DNA from: a virus
Length of the DNA stretch: 20,694 nucleotides
Virus record (IMG/VR): IMGVR_UViG_3300042549_005055
Location: 1-20,694 of that record
Reading direction: 5' to 3' (one strand)
The notes under the pieces were generated by a model. The model worked only from the letters and a program-made list of their open reading frames with translations. It was not told the origin of the DNA and did not search any database. The position numbers and the translations under genes are program-made. Of this stretch, positions 14,970 through 20,694 are shown one piece after another; within the stretch, counting starts at the first letter, position 1, and every line of letters begins with the position of its first letter.

Positions 14970-15814
14970 TACCAGTATCCGCTAAAGTTTGAACCTCCAC
15001 CTAATGATTTCCAATAACGACCTATATTACAAGACCAGTATCCTGGTGTTGTTCTGTCTTTTTTTCTAGCACAGTTTTGACGAGATGCGAAAGCTCTTCT
15101 TGCTTTAGGGTCTCTAATTTTAACTGCTAAGTTTTGACCACCACCGGCAGCACCAAATTGTACTTTTTTTACTTTACCTGTTTTTGGGTTTTTAACATAA
15201 ACATAGAATTTTTTAGAACCACCACGTTTAGGTTTTCCAAGAGGTACTTCTTTACCTTGATATTCAGCCTCATTTAAAATTTCTTCTTCAACAAAAGGTA
15301 CATCTAAAGAAACTGTTTTGCCTTCAAATTCTCCATACTCACCAATACTAGTATTTTCTATTAACCATCTATCATGTGAGTTTAAATAAAGTAATCCTTT
15401 ACCATGCAATTCTCTTGCTTCTCTAAATAACTCTAATTGAGCATCTGAACCATATCTGAATATGTTTTCATGTAATGGTAATTGTTTATTTAAGTGGTAT
15501 CTTAAATTAGATGAAGTTTGAATACCTTCATGTAATAATACATTCTCATTTAAGCCTGTATCTATATCAGCATTCTTTTCTTCTTCTTCAGCGTCATCAA
15601 ATGGTCTTAGATCAGAAAAATGGTACGAATCAGTTGTACCAGTTTGATCAAATTTGATAGCATAAAAAGGATGTTTAGCTAAAACTACAGTACCAATACC
15701 ACCGCCTTCAGATGAATCTGTTTCTACTCTATCTCCTTCGACATATTGTATATCAGCTTCAAATATAGCTTGGATTGCTTCTTGAATTAATTCTTTGATT
15801 TGGTTAATCTTCAT
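14969..15814 (-). CDS. Modular leader-bearing phage protein, 281 aa
   Basis: The leader [12 protein letters not shown] (then Ala) is followed by three modules. Residues 22-73 form a small KOW-like barrel ([21 protein letters not shown]...SDLRPF). Residues 98-175 carry [20 protein letters not shown] and [16 protein letters not shown]...[18 protein letters not shown], a domain I associate with head proteins of marine T4-like phages. Residues 195-281 are a basic domain, [20 protein letters not shown] ... [11 protein letters not shown] ... TPGYWSC, with Cys248 and Cys262. Between modules lie LHE-Gly (94-97) and LNE-Ala (180-183), both fitting the (I/L)-x-E cut rule, so the product may be processed like a polyprotein. 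The start overlaps the upstream gene by 11 bases, and AGGAG 9 bases ahead is the only good Shine-Dalgarno match I see. Confidence 0.78.
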   Translation of the reverse strand: MKINQIKELIQEAIQAIFEADIQYVEGDRVETDSSEGGGIGTVVLAKHPFYAIKFDQTGTTDSYHFSDLRPFDDAEEEEKNADIDTGLNENVLLHEGIQTSSNLRYHLNKQLPLHENIFRYGSDAQLELFREARELHGKGLLYLNSHDRWLIENTSIGEYGEFEGKTVSLDVPFVEEEILNEAEYQGKEVPLGKPKRGGSKKFYVYVKNPKTGKVKKVQFGAAGGGQNLAVKIRDPKARRAFASRQNCARKKDRTTPGYWSCNIGRYWKSLGGGSNFSGYW

Positions 15815-17453
15815 TGTTGGAGTCTCCTATTATAGTGTTATAATCTTCCATTGATAGCATTTCTTTACTTTTATTTAATGCTATAGCATTTTCAGCTACA
15901 TCATGTAAATCCATATCAGTTTGAGCATCTTCTTTAGCATACTCTAACATACGGATAAATAAAGGAATATCTAGTGTTACTGTATCTACTACATCACCTT
16001 CTTCATTTTCATTCATCATATAATCAATAGCAGCTGTTTTTTCTTCACCATCTAAGTACCCATAAGCACTTTGTAAGTAATCATATGCTTTAATAATTTT
16101 AGCTTGCCACCAGTGAGGAAAATCAACTTCTCCCATGTTATCATAGTTATTAAGTTGTTTGTATAACATAGCAGCCATTTTAGCTATTCTGTAAACATCA
16201 CTTTTTAACATTGATGGTTCATCATCTTGATGACCTACATCTAAATCTTCGTTTTTAAAGTCTACTCCTCTACCTTTTAAGATATCAGCTCTAGTTACTT
16301 TACCATCACCTGTTAAGTCAGGGAATTTTTTCTCAGCTAATTTTTTAGCTTTAGCAGTTGCAATAGCGTAAAGAGCAGGATCATCTTTTTTGAATCCTGA
16401 TTTCTTTAAACCCTTAACTATATCTTCTTTTTTATTAGTTTCAGCTTTAGTTAATTTCTTTTCATCTAATACCTCTTGAATTAATCTATGAACTTGATCT
16501 TTGATTGATTCTTTAACTGGTTTTTTAGTGTTGTCAGATATAAATTTTAATGCTGTTGCCATAAGGTTTTTCTTTTGGGCGTCTGTAATATCAGACACAG
16601 TTATTTTGGTATCTACCATATCAGTTTTAGGAGCGAAATCTTTAGGTATAAGACGCATAAATTTTTTCGCTAATTCAGGACTATCAAACGTTTTAACAAA
16701 ATTAATCTTCTCAACCGCACCCTGTGCATTAGAAGTAGTTGTTGGTTGATCATCCGCTTCTTTTTGAGCTAAATTGTATTGAAGTTTAGCATTACCCATT
16801 ATAGTTTTTAATACTTTAGTTAGGTAATCTTTAGTTTCAAATGGATTATTCTTTTGAGGGAAAATAACTTTATCTCCACTTACAACATAATCTTTATCTT
16901 TAGTCATAACACCACTATACTTTTTCAAGTTATCAGGTGTTTTCATTGGATAGTAATTAGCTCCTCTTGAACCAAAGAAACCATTACTTTTTACATTTCT
17001 TAAGTCAGTGGAAGATAATGTAGATATAAATTCAATAAATGAACCTTCACCTTCAGTAGCCATCCATTCTTCAAATTTACCTTGTAAATCAGATTCTAAT
17101 GCTTTCCAAGCTTCAGGTACTCTATTTCTAATGTCAGTTGCTTTAGCAAATCTTTCTTCATCATTTAAACCATCCCAAGTTCTCCAAGCAGTGTTTGCTT
17201 TTTGAGCTGGAATACTAGGTCCAAATATTTTGGTTATGATTTTAGGATCTCTTAAGTTATTAGCGTAAATGCCATAATTCTTAATATCACCTAACGCAGA
17301 TAGAGCAGACTGTAAGTCTGCTGGCTCTAATACTAAATCATAATTAACTTTCTCTAGTCCGGCTGGTTTTTCATCGCCTTCTCCTGATTCAAGTTCCTCT
17401 TTTATAAGTTTATGAAGTAGAGATTTAAAAGTATTTATCTGATTACTCTTCAT
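15804..17453 (-). CDS. Large modular leader-bearing protein with EF-hand loop, 549 aa
   Basis: Leader [19 protein letters not shown], then a helical domain (35-150), a mixed domain (155-310), and at 315-332 a second leader-like helix ([16 protein letters not shown]). After it comes a basic segment with [21 protein letters not shown] and an EF-hand loop [12 protein letters not shown] (379-390), with Asp379, Thr381, Asp383, Lys385 as an odd position 7, and Asp390. The C-terminal part (405-525) contains [19 protein letters not shown] (445-463) and [20 protein letters not shown] (496-515), segments found as separate short proteins in marine T4-like phages. It therefore appears to be several head-associated modules joined together. 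The EF-hand could bind calcium. It overlaps both neighbours by 11 bases, pointing to coupled translation. Confidence 0.75.
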   Translation of the reverse strand: MKSNQINTFKSLLHKLIKEELESGEGDEKPAGLEKVNYDLVLEPADLQSALSALGDIKNYGIYANNLRDPKIITKIFGPSIPAQKANTAWRTWDGLNDEERFAKATDIRNRVPEAWKALESDLQGKFEEWMATEGEGSFIEFISTLSSTDLRNVKSNGFFGSRGANYYPMKTPDNLKKYSGVMTKDKDYVVSGDKVIFPQKNNPFETKDYLTKVLKTIMGNAKLQYNLAQKEADDQPTTTSNAQGAVEKINFVKTFDSPELAKKFMRLIPKDFAPKTDMVDTKITVSDITDAQKKNLMATALKFISDNTKKPVKESIKDQVHRLIQEVLDEKKLTKAETNKKEDIVKGLKKSGFKKDDPALYAIATAKAKKLAEKKFPDLTGDGKVTRADILKGRGVDFKNEDLDVGHQDDEPSMLKSDVYRIAKMAAMLYKQLNNYDNMGEVDFPHWWQAKIIKAYDYLQSAYGYLDGEEKTAAIDYMMNENEEGDVVDTVTLDIPLFIRMLEYAKEDAQTDMDLHDVAENAIALNKSKEMLSMEDYNTIIGDSNNED

Positions 17454-18015
17454 CTTCTTTTTTTTCTTTTTTAGCTTTTTTAGGAGATTCTTTTTCTAAC
17501 GCACCTTTTAATTTTTCAACTGCATTCTCAATTTTTTCTAATTGAGCAAATAAAGTATCATTAGTTTCAGTTAACTCACCTCTTCTTTGTGGATCGTGAA
17601 CGGCTCTAGTAGAATTATCTTCAATAGTCTTTTTTAAACCTTCAATTTTAGCTTCTAATTCAGCTACTTTAGACTTACCAACTTCAATATTTTCTTTTAA
17701 TTTAGCATCTCTAGCTTTTAAAGCTTTTTTACCAGCAGCTGCTGCTTGACCAGTAGTAGGATAAGCACCAATATATTCATCACCTATAAGAGATTTAAGT
17801 GTAACAGCATTAACAATACCTCCCTCAGTTGTATCTTTAGTTGGTTTACGAACCAAGAAAATACTACCTTGTTCTTTAGTTACTTTATCTTCAAATTCTG
17901 CTGCTCCTTCTTCTAAGACTGGAGTTTCTTGAATTTCTTCTTTTTCAGTATTTAATTCAGTTAAATAATCTGTTATACTTTCTCTAATGATGTTTTTTAA
18001 GTTTGGTTTAGCCAT
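17443..18015 (-). CDS. Leader-bearing coiled-coil protein, 190 aa
   Basis: The leader [12 protein letters not shown] (then Ser) precedes an acidic linker (20-45), a small beta part ([27 protein letters not shown], 50-76), and a long Lys/Glu/Ala helix from about 96 to 175 that should form a coiled coil. The last 15 residues are almost all Lys, Glu and Asp. This build resembles prohead core (scaffold) proteins of T4-like phages, such as the small core proteins, but the sequence alone does not prove it. A palindromic TATAAATATTTATA lies 15 bases ahead of the start, with TATAAATA in the correct direction, so it could be the first gene of a late transcript. Confidence 0.72.
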   Translation of the reverse strand: MAKPNLKNIIRESITDYLTELNTEKEEIQETPVLEEGAAEFEDKVTKEQGSIFLVRKPTKDTTEGGIVNAVTLKSLIGDEYIGAYPTTGQAAAAGKKALKARDAKLKENIEVGKSKVAELEAKIEGLKKTIEDNSTRAVHDPQRRGELTETNDTLFAQLEKIENAVEKLKGALEKESPKKAKKEKKEDEE

Positions 18016-18029
18016 GGTTTAAGTTTTTA

Positions 18030-18043
18030 TATAAATATTTATA
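18030..18043. promoter_or_regulatory. TATAAATATTTATA palindrome, possible late promoter
   Basis: A perfect 14-base palindrome at the junction of two genes; it overlaps the stop of the zinc-finger gene and gives the T4 late-promoter core TATAAATA on both strands. On the minus strand it would start a transcript with a leader of only about 12 bases ahead of the ATG at 18015. Confidence 0.45.
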
Positions 18044-18608
18044 TTTCTGTTTCTCTTAATCGTTTTATGTTATCTTTTACAGTTTTTATTAATTCTGGTG
18101 ATATGTCTCCACCTGTCCAACTTTCAATTGCCCCATCTTCAGTAACATATGTACTAGTTGGATTATTAATAAAATCTTCAAACATTTGTTCAGCATCATT
18201 TGCTGAGGTGTTTTTATTAGCGTTTAATAGCTTTTTTTCATACTCCTCATATTTACCTTCAATTCTAAGTTTAGTTTCCATTTCTACTACACAATCAGAA
18301 CACATCTTATGAATACTAAACATTTTTTTATTTAATGAATGATTCTTCATTGGTTGTTTACAATTTGGGCAAACTAATGGAAACTCAAACATTGATTTTA
18401 AAGTGTCATGTTTGGTGACGGTTTGTTTGATACCATTTTGAATAGTCCACTTTTTACCGTCTTCTTCCCATACATCACCCTCAACATGTTTTACTTCATT
18501 TTTACTATAACCGGCTTGAATTCTAGTACTATTAGCAGTATTACCTGTAACAATATTACGCATACGTTGTACGTCACGTTCTGAGAATTGTTTGTTTAAT
18601 TGTGTCAT
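18039..18608 (-). CDS. Zinc-ribbon protein of T4-like phage type, 189 aa
   Basis: A four-cysteine zinc site is clear: CPNC at residues 80-83 and CSDC at 103-106, in the context FPLVCPNCKQPMKNHSLNKKMFSIHKMCSDCVVEMETKLRIEGKYEEYE. Before it lies GDVWEEDGKKWTIQNGIKQTVTKHD (44-68), and after it a helical tail rich in Asn and Glu. I recognise this combination as a conserved protein of unknown role in marine T4-like phages. The N-terminus lacks the basic (I/L)-x-E leader. It starts directly after the stop of the HAD gene, with no gap, so the two are co-translated. Function is unknown; nucleic-acid or protein binding is possible. Confidence 0.76.
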   Translation of the reverse strand: MTQLNKQFSERDVQRMRNIVTGNTANSTRIQAGYSKNEVKHVEGDVWEEDGKKWTIQNGIKQTVTKHDTLKSMFEFPLVCPNCKQPMKNHSLNKKMFSIHKMCSDCVVEMETKLRIEGKYEEYEKKLLNANKNTSANDAEQMFEDFINNPTSTYVTEDGAIESWTGGDISPELIKTVKDNIKRLRETEI

Positions 18609-19148
18609 TTATAACCCTAATTGTTTTAATTCATTTATTACTTGGTCAGTTGTTCTATATACAATACCAATACCTCCTTTAGATTTCCAATTTAAAATAG
18701 TATCCTCTCTATCATCAATTAAAATAGCATTTGATTCTGCAAATTCAGGTTTGTTTTTAGCTTGTCTAAAGATAACTTTAGTACCTGGAATATGATCCTT
18801 AATCCACAATGATTTACCCATTTTACTTGATTGATCCCATGAAGGTGATGTTAGTAAAGTTGGGTTATATGGTTTAATATACTCCCATAATTGTTTACCA
18901 CCAGGCATCCAAGGTATTCCTCTCCAAAATCTTACTCCAATTTGTTTATCAATAAGGTCCCAAAACATTTTATCTACTTGTTTCTCACCATACTTTTTAG
19001 CTATTTCAGCTCTATAGGCATCAGGTGATAAACCAGCAAAATGTTCGAATCTAGCTTCAAAATCAGCTATAACCCCATCCATATCACAATAAATTTTGTA
19101 ATTTAATTTTGGTTTTTCCTCTTCAAATAATTTATTTAATGATATCAT
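18609..19148 (-). CDS. HAD-superfamily phosphatase, 5'-nucleotidase-like, with leader
   Basis: A 179-residue HAD hydrolase. Motif I is DMDGVIADF (22-30), with Asp22 as nucleophile and Asp24 as acid/base. Motif II is LLTSPS (98-103). Lys131 or Lys133 follows in FRQAKNKPEF, and motif IV is LIDDRED (143-149). The layout matches 5'(3')-deoxyribonucleotidase-like members, including the short helical cap with FWDLIDKQIGVRFWRGIPWMPG (62-83). It would remove phosphate from a nucleotide or similar compound in the cell. Unusually, it begins with MISLNKLFE (then Glu), a short form of the leader shared by packaged-type proteins here. It abuts the genes on both sides without gaps. Confidence 0.85.
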   Translation of the reverse strand: MISLNKLFEEEKPKLNYKIYCDMDGVIADFEARFEHFAGLSPDAYRAEIAKKYGEKQVDKMFWDLIDKQIGVRFWRGIPWMPGGKQLWEYIKPYNPTLLTSPSWDQSSKMGKSLWIKDHIPGTKVIFRQAKNKPEFAESNAILIDDREDTILNWKSKGGIGIVYRTTDQVINELKQLGL

Positions 19149-20063
19149 TTATTCAAATATTTCAGGATTTTCACGTCCAAATTTTCTCATTATAACTCCA
19201 GCCATAGCATTAGCTTCATTTTCAGTATCAGATCCATCTTCTCCATTTAACTCATCTCCATTTAATTTTTGATGATGGTGAACTAATTCATGTGCTAATG
19301 TTCTTAAAATATCAGCCATGTTTCTATTATGTACTACTACAAGTATTTTTTCTTCTGAAGGTATATAACCTCCAAAACTGTGATTTTCTTGAGAGTATGT
19401 TGGTGAATTTATAACACCAATTTGTGGTTCATTTATTTCTAATTCATTACAAGCATATTTAACAAATTTCTTCATTAAAGGTGCTTTCTGCGGGGTAAAT
19501 GACTCATGTAATATAGGACCTGGTTTAAACTCATTTTGAGTATAAATTGATAAAAATTGTTTAGGATCAATACTAGCAGGTAAGAATTTTTTAATATCTT
19601 CTAAATCTTTATTTCTAATAGCTGTTCTTAAATCAGTAGCATTTAAACTTTCAAAATTTCCAGCATCTACTATTTTAACATTAGGGTAAGTATTAGGATC
19701 TTTTTCTATAGCTCTGTATCTACCTTCTTCACCCTTACCATATAATACAATAAAGTCTGTTGATTTATCTTTTATAATATCAAATACTTCACTTACAGGT
19801 GAAGCTTTACCTGATATTATTACTTGAACATTTGAAGGTAAAATATCTTCATATAGTCTCCAAACTTTCATTGAGTCCTCAGCTGTAAATTCATCTTTAG
19901 AACCTTGAGACATTATCACAATAACTTTATCAGCAATATTAGCTGCCTTAGCTACTACATTAAAATGACCAGCATGTGGTGGTTTGAATTTACCTGGATA
20001 TAAAGCTATTATAGGAGTAGTTGACTCTATTAATTCTTGTACTATTTCTCTACCTATATTCAT
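19149..20063 (-). CDS. Nucleotidyltransferase fused to zinc metallopeptidase, with leader
   Basis: Two enzymes in 304 residues. Residues 15-165 are a cytidylyltransferase/NMN-adenylyltransferase-type domain: PGKFKPPHAGH (23-33) gives the HxGH nucleotide-binding motif (His30, His33), and LNATDLRTAI (140-149) matches the 'ISATxxR' motif. Residues 185-304 are a small zincin domain: HELVH (258-262) in RTLAHELVHHHQ, and ENEANA (281-286) as the likely source of the third zinc ligand, Glu283. The start MNIGREIVQELIE (then Ser) is leader-like, and LHE-Ser (185-188) lies exactly between the two domains, so the halves could be separated by a prohead protease. Substrates are unknown. Its ATG overlaps the upstream stop (TAATG). 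Confidence 0.85.
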   Translation of the reverse strand: MNIGREIVQELIESTTPIIALYPGKFKPPHAGHFNVVAKAANIADKVIVIMSQGSKDEFTAEDSMKVWRLYEDILPSNVQVIISGKASPVSEVFDIIKDKSTDFIVLYGKGEEGRYRAIEKDPNTYPNVKIVDAGNFESLNATDLRTAIRNKDLEDIKKFLPASIDPKQFLSIYTQNEFKPGPILHESFTPQKAPLMKKFVKYACNELEINEPQIGVINSPTYSQENHSFGGYIPSEEKILVVVHNRNMADILRTLAHELVHHHQKLNGDELNGEDGSDTENEANAMAGVIMRKFGRENPEIFE

Positions 20064-20694
20064 TATATAAAATTTTGGATTTTTGATTTAGCTGAATCGA
20101 CTGAATCGAATTCAGGTAATTGTTTAACCATAACTTCTATTTCTTTATTCAAAGCTTCTTTTTCAGCCCTAGATTTAGCCATTTCTTCAGGTGTTTTTGG
20201 TTTACCTACTGCTGCTGAGTCTTGAGTATAAGGTTTAATTAGCTCAGGTGAAAAGCCTTTATTAGTATTTTCAGGATTATTATCTAGTAAGATAAAATTA
20301 TCCCCAAAAGCCTGTCTATAAATGTCAATATTCTTATTAACATCTCTCCATGTACGTAAAACAATACCTGGCATTAAACTTCTATCACGTTGAGCGTTAC
20401 GTTCAAGTGAAGTTAGAGGAGAGACATAAACCATTAACATTAATGTCTCATACCCTAAATCTTCTAATTGTTGTTTTTTCTTTAATACTGGACCTGAAGC
20501 TGCACCTGTTCCATCAATAACAATATCATTTTTGTCTTCAATGGATTGAGCTAATTTATCTTGAGTAGTTTTTCTAGCTTGTGCTTGTAATTTAGCTGCT
20601 TGAGATAATTGATCGGGTGTAAAATCTTTTTGTTTTAGACCAATACCACTTGCTTTTAAAAGTTCCTCATAAGTGTCATCAGAATTGATAACTT
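20063..20694 (-). CDS. P-loop kinase, zeta-toxin-like (5' end beyond the window)
   Basis: The frame is open to the right edge (about 209 residues seen), so the apparent ATG at 20440 is internal. Visible features are a strand IVIDGTGAASG with the Asp typical of the substrate-binding or Walker B region, then ETLMLMVYVSPLTSLERNAQRDRSLMPGIVLRTWRDVN, which matches the arginine-rich lid region of zeta-toxin/polynucleotide-kinase-like P-loop enzymes. The ATP-binding Walker A motif must lie upstream, outside the window. The C-terminal 60 residues are charged and helical. Together with the adjacent nucleotidyltransferase and HAD phosphatase it suggests nucleotide or RNA-end chemistry, though the target is unknown. 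The name zeta-toxin-like describes the fold only. Confidence 0.75.
   Translation of the reverse strand, partial: VINSDDTYEELLKASGIGLKQKDFTPDQLSQAAKLQAQARKTTQDKLAQSIEDKNDIVIDGTGAASGPVLKKKQQLEDLGYETLMLMVYVSPLTSLERNAQRDRSLMPGIVLRTWRDVNKNIDIYRQAFGDNFILLDNNPENTNKGFSPELIKPYTQDSAAVGKPKTPEEMAKSRAEKEALNKEIEVMVKQLPEFDSVDSAKSKIQNFI

Noticed and set aside
11610-20063. The shared N-terminal leaders as secretion signals or membrane anchors
   Set aside because: They are charged and amphipathic, with no hydrophobic core of sufficient length and no signal-peptidase or lipobox site.
20063-20440. A 125-aa gene starting at 20440
   Set aside because: The same frame stays open to the right edge with good kinase-like sequence, so that ATG is an internal methionine of a longer, cut-off gene.
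1-20694. CRISPR array, insertion sequence, integrase or attachment site
   Set aside because: No spaced direct repeats, transposase or recombinase motifs, or terminal inverted repeats were found by eye.

Overview
This window looks like part of the genome of an AT-rich, tailed, T4-like (myovirus-type) bacteriophage, probably from an uncultured or marine lineage. Two hallmark proteins support this: a T4 gp17-like large terminase (1569-3164) and a T4 gp20-like portal that runs off the left edge (1-1537). Every convincing gene is on the minus strand, so transcription runs right to left. Genes are packed with short gaps or overlaps, and no gene-free stretch exceeds about 115 bases. Almost no start codon has a Shine-Dalgarno sequence; instead leaders are A/T-rich and often end in GTTATG. 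That is typical of phages of Bacteroidota-type hosts, but the host assignment is an inference.

Layout in order of transcription. (1) 20694-18039: a zeta-toxin-like P-loop kinase (partial, runs off the right edge), a nucleotidyltransferase fused to a zinc metallopeptidase, a HAD-type nucleotidase, and a zinc-finger protein. (2) 18015-11610: a block of modular and mostly unrecognised proteins, including a coiled-coil protein, a large protein with an EF-hand loop, two modular proteins of marine-phage type, a small cupin, two small unknowns, and a 517-aa protein with a PD-(D/E)XK-like nuclease signature. (3) 11495-4308: an enzyme block with a COG2509-like FAD dehydrogenase, a strong terminator, a MoxR-type AAA ATPase, an unknown 370-aa protein, a metallopeptidase-like/VWA protein, a nucleotidyltransferase-fold protein, a DUF6884-like protein, two small unknowns, a second terminator, and an AAA_28/NadR-like kinase. 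(4) 4273-1: an unknown protein with a coiled-coil tail, the terminase, and the portal. By T4 synteny the prohead protease, scaffold and major capsid genes may lie just past the left edge.

The most striking signal is a short amphipathic, Lys/Leu/Ile-rich N-terminal leader ending in (I/L)-x-E. It starts nine otherwise unrelated proteins, and similar segments occur inside two or more larger ones. It resembles the capsid-targeting sequence of T4 internal proteins, which the prohead protease cuts after (I/L)-x-E. If that reading is right, this region encodes a set of proteins packaged in the capsid and possibly delivered to the host: a nuclease-like protein, a HAD phosphatase, a nucleotidyltransferase-peptidase and several modular proteins. 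Terminase, portal, FAD dehydrogenase, MoxR and VWA proteins lack the leader. The second notable unit is the MoxR / unknown / VWA set, a phage version of the MoxR-VWA chaperone pairs of cells.
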